A stretch of 64,000 nucleotides of DNA from Myxococcales bacterium. Lineage in GTDB: Bacteria > Myxococcota_A > Polyangia > Polyangiales > JADJMO01. The notes beneath the pieces are model-generated. The model made no database searches and was not told the DNA's origin. It saw only the letters and a list, made by a program, of their open reading frames with translations. The stretch spans positions 8,428-72,427 of the forward strand of contig JADJMO010000032.1 of NCBI GenBank assembly GCA_016709545.1, read 5' to 3'. Shown piece after piece: positions 8,647 to 21,147 of this stretch (its first letter is position 1; every line of letters begins with the position of its first letter). Both the position numbers and the translations under genes were made by a program.

Positions 8647-9999
8647 TCACGGCCCGACCGTGCACGTCGACGCGACGAGCGGGACGCCGGTCGCGGTGGA
8701 AGAGGCAGGCCGGTACCACACGTCCGCGTAGCCGCTGCCGGTCTCGCAGCTCGGCACGAGCTTCTGCACGAAGCTGGGCGCGCAGCTCGACCAGGCGTTG
8801 TCGTCCGCGCGGATCGAGGCGGGGTGGGCGGCGTCGATGCAGACCCCAGCGTGGGTGTTGCGGTCGCCGAGGGTGGCCGAGCCGAGGTTGTTCTTGCCGG
8901 CGCCGGCCAGGTCGCCCCCGAGGTCGAGCACGGCGCCGGAGTCCGCGGTGGTCCGCACGCCGAAGCGGTTGTGCAGGAGCGTCGACGCGCCGACGTGGAC
9001 CGGCACGTCCGTCCAGACGTCGAGGCCGGCGATCCCGTTGTCGCGCGCGACGAGGCCGTACACGAGGTGGGGCGCCTTCAGGGACGACACGCTTCGGGCG
9101 CCGAGGCGCACGCCGGCCTCGGAGTTGCCGCTCGCGGTGCCGCCTTCGAAGAGGAGGCGCCCGAAGATGCCGACCGTGATGCCCGTCGGCTTGTTGCCGC
9201 TGAACGAGCACGTGGTCCCGACGACGTGGATGTCGCCGGCCGTAGCGAAGACGCCGTGGTTCTTGCAGCCCGTCACGACGAGGTCGGGCCCGAGGTGCAC
9301 GCTCCCATGAGCGCTGATGCAAGGACTACCCGTGCCCGTGCCGCCCGCGCCGGTCACCGTGGCGTGCCGGAGCGTCGCGGCGTCGACGTCGGCGGGTGGA
9401 GCGCCGCCTTCGGTGATCACGCCGTCGTCGCCGACGATGGTGAACCCCTCGAGGATGGCGCCGTGGTGCAGCACCAGCGCGCCGAGCTCGACCGGCAGGT
9501 GGGTGACGATCGGGCCGTCTCCCCGCACCGTGACGTTCTTGTGGATCGAGAGGGCGCCGGGCTCGTCGTACCGCAGGGGTGTCGTGCTCGTGCCGCCACG
9601 TACGTGGACGACGCGACGGCTGCTCGGGATGCCGACGAAGGCGAGCGCGTCGGTGATCCGAGACCACGGGCACGCGGCGCTGCCGTTGTGGATGGTGCCC
9701 GCGTAGGCGCGGTCGACGTACAGATCGATGGTGGTGACCGTCGGCGGCGCGCACGGGGGTTCGGCGTCGGTCTCGGCGTCGCCGACCACCGCGGCATCGC
9801 CGTCGACCGGAGCGTCCGCGAGGGCGTCGATCGTCGTGTCGGGCGCGACGTCCGCCGTGTCGGCCGCATCGGTCGTCCCGTCGATCGCGCCGTCCGTCGA
9901 GGCGTCCGACCCGTCCACGAACGGGTCGGGAACGAGGAGCCCCGAACGGGCGCCGCACCCGACCACGAGACCGAGGAGGAGGGGCCCACCGCGCGACAT
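8647..9999 (-). CDS. Lipoprotein with Asp-rich linker and beta-helix domain
   Basis: 450 residues. The signal peptide ends LGLVVGC, a lipobox with Cys near residue 15. Residues about 29-82 form a linker rich in Asp/Ala/Thr (DGAIDGTTDAADTADVAPD). The rest is a right-handed beta-helix/DUF1565-type repeat domain with LYVDRAYAGTIHNGSA, GPIVTHLP, GAILEGFTIVGDDG, NGIAGLDVWTD and LLHNRFGVRTTAD. It is likely a surface-exposed outer-membrane lipoprotein. The catalytic role, if any (polysaccharide lyase-like), cannot be inferred because no active-site pattern is clear. Confidence 0.8.
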   Translation of the reverse strand: MSRGGPLLLGLVVGCGARSGLLVPDPFVDGSDASTDGAIDGTTDAADTADVAPDTTIDALADAPVDGDAAVVGDAETDAEPPCAPPTVTTIDLYVDRAYAGTIHNGSAACPWSRITDALAFVGIPSSRRVVHVRGGTSTTPLRYDEPGALSIHKNVTVRGDGPIVTHLPVELGALVLHHGAILEGFTIVGDDGVITEGGAPPADVDAATLRHATVTGAGGTGTGSPCISAHGSVHLGPDLVVTGCKNHGVFATAGDIHVVGTTCSFSGNKPTGITVGIFGRLLFEGGTASGNSEAGVRLGARSVSSLKAPHLVYGLVARDNGIAGLDVWTDVPVHVGASTLLHNRFGVRTTADSGAVLDLGGDLAGAGKNNLGSATLGDRNTHAGVCIDAAHPASIRADDNAWSSCAPSFVQKLVPSCETGSGYADVWYRPASSTATGVPLVASTCTVGP

Positions 10000-10050
10000 C
10001 CCCGAAAGCCTACCGCATCGGAGCGGCTCAGGACGTGGGCGCCCCGTTCG

Positions 10051-11214
10051 CTACTCCGCGGCGACCGGCGGCGCCTGGCCGAAGATCTCGCGCTCCACCG
10101 CGGCCTCCGCCTCGCCGTGCGTCGTGTCCGCGGCCATGTAGTCGCGGAACGTGTGGTTCTCGCGGGTCGCGAAGCAGTACGCGTTGAAGATCGCGTTGAA
10201 CCCCGCGAGCATGGGCTTGCCCGGCAGCGGCAGGTAGAACCCACCGCGCTCGGCGAGGTGGACCGCCTTGCGCAGCACCGAGCCCGCGAACTCGAACACG
10301 TCCGTGCCGAGCTCCGCGAGCTCCGGCTCGAGCAGCAGCACGAGCGGCACCGCGGGCAGGGCCATCCGCAGGCGCGTCAGGCGCGAGGTGGGGCTCTTCG
10401 ACTGCCACGCCGACAGCGGGAACTCCTTGAAGTAGTTGTCCGGCAGCGCGGTGTGCCGCGACTCGTCGAGGTGGAACAGTCGCAGCACCTCGAGGCCCGG
10501 CTTGTCGCTCAAGAGGCCGAAGATGCTGAGCGCGATCGTCTCGACCAGCACGTTCATGCCGAAGAAGCGGTTGAGGCCCTTAGCCTTGAGACAGCCCTCG
10601 AGCAGCATGTACTCCCACACCGAGAGGCGCGGGATCTCCACGTTGAACGCCTGGATCAGCTCGCGCAGCACGACGAAGTGCTTGGCCTCTTCGACCACCT
10701 GCATGGTGACCGCGGCGCGCGCGCCGGTGCTCTTCACCTCGGCGAGCATCGAGGCCGAGACGAGCCACGCGTAGGCCTCGCCGTGGCCGATGGCGGAGAG
10801 CACGCCGACGAGGGCCTTCTTCTCCGCGAGGGTGTACTCGCGGTCCAGCAGGTCGCGGAACTCCTGGCTGGTGATGCGGGCGCGCGCGGCCTTCTCCGCC
10901 GGGGAGAGGTTGCCGATCGCCGCGTCGGTGAGCTTCTTCTCCGCGTCGTTCGCGTCGCGGAAGCTCGTCCACGGGAGCGCCTGCTCGGCCTTCCACAGCA
11001 GACGCAGGCTCTTGTCGTAGTGCTTCTTGCGCAGCGAGTCGCGCGCGCCGCCCACGAACTCGTAGGCCTCGTCGTCGTAGTCGGCGGCCCGGCCGCCGAG
11101 GCCGATCTTGCCCGCGAACCGGTCGCGCGCGCGGACCCAGCCGTTCACTGCTCGCTCGACGACGCGGTTGAGCTCTGCCGCACGCGGGTTCACCGAACGC
11201 TTCTGGAACTGCAT
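10051..11214 (-). CDS. Ferritin-like di-iron protein
   Basis: 387-residue helical protein with spaced carboxylate/histidine motifs of a di-iron oxygenase or ferritin-like fold: HGEAYAWLVS, VVEEAKHFVVL (EExxH), MNVLVETIALS and HLDESRHTALP (ExxxH). The pattern resembles fatty-acid desaturase or AurF-type oxygenases rather than storage ferritin. An AAGGAG site lies 6 nt before the ATG. It is the second gene after the TetR regulator (31-bp gap) and is likely its regulated target. Substrate unknown; a lipid or aromatic substrate is a guess from family behaviour. Confidence 0.75.
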   Translation of the reverse strand: MQFQKRSVNPRAAELNRVVERAVNGWVRARDRFAGKIGLGGRAADYDDEAYEFVGGARDSLRKKHYDKSLRLLWKAEQALPWTSFRDANDAEKKLTDAAIGNLSPAEKAARARITSQEFRDLLDREYTLAEKKALVGVLSAIGHGEAYAWLVSASMLAEVKSTGARAAVTMQVVEEAKHFVVLRELIQAFNVEIPRLSVWEYMLLEGCLKAKGLNRFFGMNVLVETIALSIFGLLSDKPGLEVLRLFHLDESRHTALPDNYFKEFPLSAWQSKSPTSRLTRLRMALPAVPLVLLLEPELAELGTDVFEFAGSVLRKAVHLAERGGFYLPLPGKPMLAGFNAIFNAYCFATRENHTFRDYMAADTTHGEAEAAVEREIFGQAPPVAAE

Positions 11215-11245
11215 GACACTCTCCTTGGGCAGGTTGGCGAGGGGA

Positions 11246-11872
11246 TCAGGGACGGGCGAGGGCGATGGTGGCGAGCAGGCGGAGCGCGGAGATCGCGCGC
11301 TCGATCCGGTCGTGCGCCTCGCCGAAGGCGGACTCGATGCCGATGCCGTTGAGCGTGGCCCACACGAGATCGGCCGCTTGCTCGGCGGTCATGGGCACCC
11401 GGGCGAGGTCTTCGCCGAGGATGTCCTGCATCGAGGTGACGAGGAGGCCGCGGAAGAACTCGCGCAGCCGGACGACGTGCACGCGGAGCTTTTCGTTGGA
11501 GAGCGCGCCGGCCCACAGCTCGGCCTGCACCGCGAGGTCGTTGCTCTCGCGGAGGGTCGCGACGAGCGCGTCGAACGCGAGCAGGCCGCGCTCCTTGCCG
11601 CTCTCGATGGGGGCGACGGCCGCGGCCACCCGCTTGGCGAGGCGCTCGTACGCGCGCATCTGCACCTCGACGAAGAGGTGCTCCTTCGACTGGAAGTGAT
11701 AGTGGAGCAGGCTCTTCGAGACCCCGGCCTTCTCGGCGATCTCGCGCATGGCGGCGCCGGCGTAGCCGCCGCGGGAGAAGCACGCCTCGGCGGCGTCGAG
11801 GATCGCGGCCACCTGGCCGACGTCCGCGGAGCGCTTGAAAGAGGTGGGGTCGATCGCGGGGAGGAGTTGCAT
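11246..11872 (-). CDS. TetR-family transcriptional regulator
   Basis: 208 residues. The N-terminal helix-turn-helix spans about 25-70: ILDAAEACFSRGGYAGAAMR then IAEKAGVSKSLLHYHFQSKE, the standard TetR recognition helix. The C-terminal ligand domain is helical and typical in length. ATG 11872 has GGAG a few bases upstream. The regulator precedes and probably represses its own operon with the di-iron protein through the palindromes at 11881-11929. Confidence 0.92.
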   Translation of the reverse strand: MQLLPAIDPTSFKRSADVGQVAAILDAAEACFSRGGYAGAAMREIAEKAGVSKSLLHYHFQSKEHLFVEVQMRAYERLAKRVAAAVAPIESGKERGLLAFDALVATLRESNDLAVQAELWAGALSNEKLRVHVVRLREFFRGLLVTSMQDILGEDLARVPMTAEQAADLVWATLNGIGIESAFGEAHDRIERAISALRLLATIALARP

Positions 11873-11880
11873 AAGGCTCC

Positions 11881-11929
11881 AGACTGCCTGACCGTCCAGT
11901 CTGACTGGCCGGCCGGTCAGCTGGACCGT
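11881..11929. promoter_or_regulatory. TetR operator palindromes
   Basis: Two overlapping inverted repeats sit just upstream of the tetR start. The first is AGACTG at 11881-11886 and CAGTCT at 11897-11902, with a 10-bp spacer. The second is CTGACTGGCCGGCCGGTCAG at 11901-11920, a 20-bp near-perfect palindrome. An outer pair ACCGTCCAG/CTGGACCGT flanks it. The location and form match autoregulatory TetR sites; binding itself is inferred. Confidence 0.7.
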
Positions 11930-11995
11930 AGCACCCCATCCGGCCGCTCTGCAACCCCACCTCGATCTCGTGGCGGTGGCGGGCGAGAATGCGGG

Positions 11996-12832
11996 ATGCT
12001 CCGAGCGAACGGTCGCGCCCGCACTGTGCTGGCGCTGGGCCTGATGGTCTCCCTGTTCGCCGCCTGCTCCCTCGCCGTGGACCTCGAAGGCTATTCGGGC
12101 GGGACGGCCGACACGGGTGGCCGTGACTCGGGAACGCTCGACGCCCGCGAGGTGGGCACGGACACGACGGTGTCGGATGGCCCCGTCGACAGCAAGGCGG
12201 ACAGCGAGCTCGTCGACGCCGACGCGACGCCGGACACCGCCGTCGACAGCTCCACCGTCGACACCGCCACGGACAGCGGGAGCGACGTGGCCATCGACAG
12301 CGCCCCCGACGGCGACGCGGGGCCCGGCTGTCACCCGGTGATCAACGAGGTCGTCACCGGCCTCGCGCTGCCCGGCTCCGCGACCGACGAGTTCGTCGAG
12401 CTCTACAACCCGTGCTCGTCCGCGATCGCCCTCTCCGCCTGGAAGATCGCCTACCGCAGCTCGGCCGGCGCCTCCGAGTCCACGCTCGCCGCCCTGACCG
12501 GCACGATCCCCGCGGGTGGCTACCTCTTCCTCGCGAGCGCGGGCGGCTACTTCTCCAAGACGCCGTACACGCCCGACGCCACGTTCTCGAGCGGCCTCGC
12601 GGGCGCGGGCGGCGGCATCGGCCTGCGCGACGACAAGGGCGCGCTCGTCGACTCGCTCGCGTGGGGCGACGCGGTGGCGGGGCACCCGTTCGCGGAGACG
12701 ACGAAGAAGGCGGCAGCCACGACGAGCGCGCCGCCGGGCCAGGGGCTCGCGCGGACGCCGAACGGCAAGGACACCAACGACAACTCCGCCGACTTCGCCG
12801 CCGCCGCGCCGACGCCGAAGGCCGCGAACTAG
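11996..12832 (+). CDS. Lamin-tail-domain lipoprotein with Asp-rich linker
   Basis: 278 residues. The signal peptide ends SLFAACS (lipobox Cys about 23). An Asp/Ser/Thr-rich linker runs to about 110 (TDTTVSDGPVDSKADSE, DTAVDSSTVDTATDSGSD). The C-terminal part is a lamin-tail/LTD immunoglobulin-like fold: VINEVVTGL, DEFVELYNPCSSAIALSAWK, GTIPAGGYLFLAS, and the terminal PGQGLARTPNGKDTNDN. LTD domains in bacterial secreted proteins are adhesive or accessory modules. Its TAG stop overlaps the stop of the convergent GGDEF gene within a CTAG. Confidence 0.85.
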   Translation: MLRANGRARTVLALGLMVSLFAACSLAVDLEGYSGGTADTGGRDSGTLDAREVGTDTTVSDGPVDSKADSELVDADATPDTAVDSSTVDTATDSGSDVAIDSAPDGDAGPGCHPVINEVVTGLALPGSATDEFVELYNPCSSAIALSAWKIAYRSSAGASESTLAALTGTIPAGGYLFLASAGGYFSKTPYTPDATFSSGLAGAGGGIGLRDDKGALVDSLAWGDAVAGHPFAETTKKAAATTSAPPGQGLARTPNGKDTNDNSADFAAAAPTPKAAN

Positions 12833-14277
12833 CGCTCCACGTCGGTGGCGCCGTAGCCGATCGCGGCGCGGCCGACGGCCTTGGCCACGTAGAGGTGGCG
12901 GTCGGCGACGGTGAAGAGGTCCTTCGGCGCGCCGTGCTCGGGGCTCGCGCCGAGCCCGAGGCTGAGGGCGATGCCGGCCGCACGCGCCGAAGCCGCGAGC
13001 CGCCGCGCGACGAGGAGCCCCTCCGAGAGCGCCGCCCCTGGCAGCAGCACCGCGAGCTCGTCGCCGCCGATGCGCGCCGCGAAATCGTGACCGCGCACGT
13101 TCGCGAGCACCACGCCGCCGACCGAGCGCAGCACCGCGTCGCCCTCGGCGTGCCCGAGGCGATCGTTGATCGCCTTGAAGTGATCGAGGTCGATGAGGAT
13201 CAGCGAGAGGGGCGCGTGGTCGCGGGTCGCGCGCGCGATCTCCTCGACGAGGCGCTCGTCGAAGGCGCGGCGCGTGGCGAGGGTGGTCAACGGATCGGTG
13301 CTGGCGAGCGCCTCCACGCGCGAGAGCAGCGCGCGGTTGTCGCGGGCGAGGGAGAGCGTGTCGACGAACAGCCCCAGCGCCGAGCGCCGGGCCTCGTCGG
13401 GCGGCGTGGTCGCGCCGAAGCGGTCGTCGGCGAACAGGAGGGCCGCGCCGCCGTCGAAGCGCACCCGCGCGAGGACGACCCAGGGCCCTGGATCGAGCGC
13501 GGCGAGGGCGGCGTCCGGCGTGACCACGACGGGGCTCGTGGCCGAGAGCGCCTCGCGCACCAGCGGTCCGTCGGCCGACAGCGTGGTGTCGCGCACGAGC
13601 GCCGCGAACCCGTCTTCGACGCGCATGCGCCGGGACTCGGGCAGGGTGAGCGCGCTCCCCTCGGACTCGAGGCTCTCCCAGATCCGGTGCGCCTCGGCCT
13701 CGTCGGCGGGGCCGACGCCGTGCAGACCCGCGAGCTCCCGGTCCGGGTTCGAGACGAACAGCGCCACGCGGTGGAAGCCGAGGCCCGCGCCGGAGGCGAT
13801 GCCGGAGATCATCACGCGCGCCGCGGCGTCGACGTCGGGGGCCCGGAGCACCTCGGAGGTGAGGGCGCGCAGCGTGGCGAGGCGCGCCTCGCCCTCGGCG
13901 AAGCCCTCGAGCGCCGCGGTGAAGAGGGCGGTGTCGAGCAGCTCGCCGACGATGCGCCGCACGAGCTCGCGCGCGTCGATCGAAAGCCCCACGCCGTCGA
14001 TGACGACCCGACGCCCCTCGCGCCCGGCGCCGTCCTCGCGCACCACCGTGAGCGAACACGTCGCGCCCACGCGGACCTCGCCCGGCTCGAAGACGCCCTG
14101 CGAGGCGAGCTTCAAGAGCGGCGTGATCGACGCCGGGATCGCCTCGGCGTCCGCGGGCAGCTCCGCAGAGAGCCGGAGGCGACACGGGAGCCTGCCGAGC
14201 AGCGCGGCGAGGGAGAGCGGCACGTGCGCGACCCGGACTCGCCAGGCGTGGGCTTCGGGGAGGGTATCGACGAACAT
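12829..14277 (-). CDS. GAF-GGDEF diguanylate cyclase
   Basis: 482 residues. Residues about 1-130 are an unrecognised N-terminal region with beta-strand character. A GAF-like domain spans about 135-320 (LTSEVLRAPDVDAAARV, GLGFHRVALFVSNPD). The GGDEF domain runs 330-480: ASTDPLTTLATRRAFDE, LIDLDHFKAINDRLGH, and the active site RIGGDELAV with Leu in place of the final Phe. A product-inhibition site RxxD (RGHD) lies five residues before GGDE. So it probably makes cyclic-di-GMP and is feedback-controlled. It starts 4 bp after the stop of the kinase-ATPase gene, so it is likely in the same operon and may be an output of that kinase. Confidence 0.88.
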   Translation of the reverse strand: MFVDTLPEAHAWRVRVAHVPLSLAALLGRLPCRLRLSAELPADAEAIPASITPLLKLASQGVFEPGEVRVGATCSLTVVREDGAGREGRRVVIDGVGLSIDARELVRRIVGELLDTALFTAALEGFAEGEARLATLRALTSEVLRAPDVDAAARVMISGIASGAGLGFHRVALFVSNPDRELAGLHGVGPADEAEAHRIWESLESEGSALTLPESRRMRVEDGFAALVRDTTLSADGPLVREALSATSPVVVTPDAALAALDPGPWVVLARVRFDGGAALLFADDRFGATTPPDEARRSALGLFVDTLSLARDNRALLSRVEALASTDPLTTLATRRAFDERLVEEIARATRDHAPLSLILIDLDHFKAINDRLGHAEGDAVLRSVGGVVLANVRGHDFAARIGGDELAVLLPGAALSEGLLVARRLAASARAAGIALSLGLGASPEHGAPKDLFTVADRHLYVAKAVGRAAIGYGATDVER

Positions 14278-14281
14278 GAGA

Positions 14282-18141
<3,860 letters not shown>

Positions 18142-18193
18142 CCCCCGTTGCAGTTGGCCAGCCGCCCCACGGAAGAGAGGATATACGGGTCGC

Positions 18194-19039
18194 ATGCCCT
18201 CGGGGGATCCCCTCGCCGTCCACGCCTTGATCGCCGGGAAGTACCGCGTCCTCGACCGCATCGACGACGGTTCGATGTCCATCGTCGCGCGGGCGCGGGT
18301 CGAGGGGCCGTCGACGATCGGCGTGGGAAACCTGGTCGCGCTGAAGGTCCTGCACCCGGAGCTCGCCGGTGACCCCGAGCTCGTGGAGCGCTTTCGTCGG
18401 GAGGCGCGGGCCCTCGGTCGCGTGCGCAGCCCACATGCGGTGCGCATGTACGAGGTGGTGGAGATCCCGCCGCCGTGCATGGTCATGGAGTGGCTCGAGG
18501 GCGAAGACCTCGACCACCGCATCGCCGAGGACGGCCCGCTGCCCGTCGACGAGGCGGTGCGCGCGATCGTCGAGGCCTGCGATGCGATGTCGGAGGCCCA
18601 CGCGCACGGCATCATCCACCGCGACCTCAAGCCCTCGAACCTGTTCCTCACGCCCTCGGGCGTGAAGGTGATCGACTTCGGCATCGCCAAGGACGCCGTC
18701 ACGCCGGAGACGAGCTTGACCGGCACCGGCGCCGCGATGGGCTCGCCGCTCTACATGGCGCCGGAGCAGATCCGCTGCGAGCGCGTCGACGCGCGCGCGG
18801 ACGTCTGGGCGCTCGGGGTCACGCTCTACGAGCTGCTCGTCGGGGTCACGCCGTTCGAGAGCGAGGTGCCGGCGATGGTGCTCGCCGGGATCCTCGGGCG
18901 CAGCGCGCCGCCGATCCGCGACGACCGGCCCGACGTGTCCGAGAAGCTCGAGGCCATCGTGTTCCGCTGCCTCGAGAAGGACAAGAGCGCGCGGTTCGCC
19001 AGCGCGTCGGCGCTGGCCGAGGCCCTCGAGGATCTCTAG
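18194..19039 (+). CDS. Serine/threonine protein kinase, soluble
   Basis: 281-residue Hanks-type kinase consisting of the catalytic domain only. The ATP lysine is in LVALKVLHPE, the catalytic loop is IIHRDLKPSNLFL, then VIDFGIAKD and GSPLYMAPEQ. The glycine loop is degenerate (IDDGSMSIVARA lacks GxGxxG), which may slow nucleotide binding. There is no transmembrane segment or sensor domain. The promoter region is shared with the divergent kinase-ATPase gene, so a partner relationship is plausible. The stop codon overlaps that of the convergent methyltransferase gene. Confidence 0.9.
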   Translation: MPSGDPLAVHALIAGKYRVLDRIDDGSMSIVARARVEGPSTIGVGNLVALKVLHPELAGDPELVERFRREARALGRVRSPHAVRMYEVVEIPPPCMVMEWLEGEDLDHRIAEDGPLPVDEAVRAIVEACDAMSEAHAHGIIHRDLKPSNLFLTPSGVKVIDFGIAKDAVTPETSLTGTGAAMGSPLYMAPEQIRCERVDARADVWALGVTLYELLVGVTPFESEVPAMVLAGILGRSAPPIRDDRPDVSEKLEAIVFRCLEKDKSARFASASALAEALEDL

Positions 19040-20409
19040 CGCACGCGCGCGACGAGCTGCCGCGAGAACAGGCTCACCATCAGTGTCTCGTAGGCGAAGC
19101 CGTGCTCCGCCGCGGCCTCGACGAGCGCGCGGTGCTCCTCGCCCTGCCACCCGGGGTTGCAGAGGTACTCGTCGAACACGAGGACGGTGCCGGGCACGAA
19201 GCGAGGCGCCAGGACCGCGAAGGCGTCTCTCGTCGAGGCGTAGAGATCGCAGTCCACGTTGACGAAGCGGATCGGCCCCGGGTGCTCGGCGACGAACGGG
19301 CCGAGGGTGTCGCGGAACCAGCCGACGTGGAGCCGCACGTCGTCGCGCACGGCCGGGAGCTCGCCGCGCGTGGTGTAGGCGCCGACGGGGCGGGCGCCCC
19401 ACTCGGTGGGCAGCCCCTCGAACGAGTCGAAGCCGTGGACGAGGCCGTCGACCCGCGCGGCGAGGAAGTCGATCGAGACGCCGCGCCGCACGCCGAGCTC
19501 GAGGACGAGACCTTCGCCGCTCGCCTCGCTGAGCGCGGCCTCGAGGACCCGGAAGCCGTTCGTGAAGAGGCGCGGGCGAGGCTCGAGGGCGAGCACGAAC
19601 GCGAGGCTCGACGCGAGGTGCTCGGGGGCGCCCTCGAGGAGCGGCGCGGCTCGCTCGTGGTCTCCTCGGAGCGCGGCGATCGCCCCGAGATGGAAGCGCG
19701 CGAGGACGTGGTCGGCGCGGGCCTCGAGCGCGCGGACCAGGCACGCCTCGGCGGCCTCGGGCGCGTCGTCCCAGCGCGCGGCGAAGAGATCGAACCAGGC
19801 AGCAGGCTCGCGCGGATCGCGCGCGATCGCGGCCTCGAACGCGGCGACGGCCTCGCGCGCGCGGCCCTGATCGGCGAGCGCGTTGCCGAGGTTGACGTGC
19901 ACGGCGGCGACGCGGTCGTCGACGGAGAGGGCGCTGCGGTAGGCGACCTCGGCCTCCACGAGGCGGCCGTCCTCGGCGAGCGCGAGGCCGAGGCCGTTCC
20001 ACACCTCCACGGTCTCGAGTCCCGCCTGCAGGGCCGACGCGTAGGCCGCGATGGCGGGCTCGAGCTCGCCGCGACGGCGACGGAGGGTGGCGACGCCGAG
20101 GGCCGCGTGGGCCGCGACGGACGGGTCCTTGCGTGCGCGTTCGTAGGCGGCGAGGGCCCCGTCTTCGTCGCCGTGGGCCGCGAGCGCGTGCCCGAGGTTG
20201 ACGGCGAGGGCGGCGTGGTCGGGCGCGAGGTCGGCGGCGCGGCGCAGGCGCGCGACGGCGGTGGCGTGCTCGCCGCGCGCGTGGGCGACGAGGCCGCCGA
20301 CGTGGAGCGCGGCGACGGAGGTCGGGTCGTCGGCGAGCGCGGCGGCGACGAGCTGTTCGGCCTCGTCGAGGTGGCCCGCCTGGAGGGCCTGCACGGCGCG
20401 GGGGATCAT
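19036..20409 (-). CDS. TPR-repeat protein with TylF-like methyltransferase domain
   Basis: 457 residues. The first ~250 are tandem 34-residue TPR units (AAVHVNLGNALADQGRAREA, and similar). The last ~200 resemble the TylF/MycF macrocin O-methyltransferase family: SAM-binding LVLELGVRRGVSIDFLA, FDSFEGLPTEW, and the metal-site region FVNVDCDLYASTRDA and VFDEYLCNPGW. The acceptor is unknown; family members methylate sugars of macrolides, but a sugar on a glycan or lipid is equally possible. It begins 3 bp after the ankyrin gene stop, forming an operon. Confidence 0.8.
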   Translation of the reverse strand: MIPRAVQALQAGHLDEAEQLVAAALADDPTSVAALHVGGLVAHARGEHATAVARLRRAADLAPDHAALAVNLGHALAAHGDEDGALAAYERARKDPSVAAHAALGVATLRRRRGELEPAIAAYASALQAGLETVEVWNGLGLALAEDGRLVEAEVAYRSALSVDDRVAAVHVNLGNALADQGRAREAVAAFEAAIARDPREPAAWFDLFAARWDDAPEAAEACLVRALEARADHVLARFHLGAIAALRGDHERAAPLLEGAPEHLASSLAFVLALEPRPRLFTNGFRVLEAALSEASGEGLVLELGVRRGVSIDFLAARVDGLVHGFDSFEGLPTEWGARPVGAYTTRGELPAVRDDVRLHVGWFRDTLGPFVAEHPGPIRFVNVDCDLYASTRDAFAVLAPRFVPGTVLVFDEYLCNPGWQGEEHRALVEAAAEHGFAYETLMVSLFSRQLVARVR

Positions 20410-20412
20410 CGG

Positions 20413-21102
20413 TCAGGGCCGCGGTCGATAGACGGTGGCCACGTGCTCGGGGCCGAACCGGACCTCGGTGACGTCGGGAAGGTTGCAGTCCTGCTGCGGC
20501 GGGTCGAGCCGGGCCACGTACGCGACCCCGTTCGACTCGAGGCGTTCGGTGATGCGCACCTTCACGGCCGGTGGCTTCGGACCGTGGACGTGGACGTCGA
20601 CCGCGACGCCGACCTGCAGGCCCTCCCGCTCCGCGCGCGACGGGATCCTGAACCGCGGGTGGTAGTGGTCGGCGAGGTGCTCGGCGTTCTGGATCCTCGC
20701 CGCGAGCACGGTGGTGGCGCGCGGCCGCGCGACCACGTCGCTGAAGAACGCGCCGAGCGCGAGGGTCTCGGCGGAGCTGCGCGGGGTCACGCCCCAGTGG
20801 TTCTGCGCGTCGGCGTCCGCGTCGGCGTCGAGCAGCGCCTGGAGGATCGACTGCTTGCGCTCCCGCACCGCGGTGTGGAGGGCGGTCTCTCCGGTGCGGT
20901 GGTAGCGCAGCTCGGTGTCCGCGCCGGCCGCGAGCAGGACCTTCATTGCCTCGAGCCAGCCCATCGCGACCGCGAGGTGGAGGCCGGTCATGCCGTACTC
21001 GTCCTGCGCATCGCGGTGCTCGGCGAGCCCAGCGCGCACCTTGTCGAGGTCACGGACCTTGTCGAAGGTGTCGAACGCGCGAAACCACTCCTTCGGGGTC
21101 AT
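20413..21102 (-). CDS. Ankyrin-repeat protein
   Basis: 229 residues. Ankyrin units at about 38-125: GMTGLHLAVAMGWLEAMKVL then GETALHTAVRERKQSILQAL, and a third weak unit NHWGVTPRSSAETL. The C-terminal 90 residues are a beta-rich tail without recognised motif. No signal peptide. First gene of a two-gene leftward operon with the TPR-methyltransferase. Confidence 0.85.
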   Translation of the reverse strand: MTPKEWFRAFDTFDKVRDLDKVRAGLAEHRDAQDEYGMTGLHLAVAMGWLEAMKVLLAAGADTELRYHRTGETALHTAVRERKQSILQALLDADADADAQNHWGVTPRSSAETLALGAFFSDVVARPRATTVLAARIQNAEHLADHYHPRFRIPSRAEREGLQVGVAVDVHVHGPKPPAVKVRITERLESNGVAYVARLDPPQQDCNLPDVTEVRFGPEHVATVYRPRP

Positions 21103-21147
21103 CGGGGCAGGATAGCCTGGTACTCGCGCCAAGGAGGGGGTCACCCG

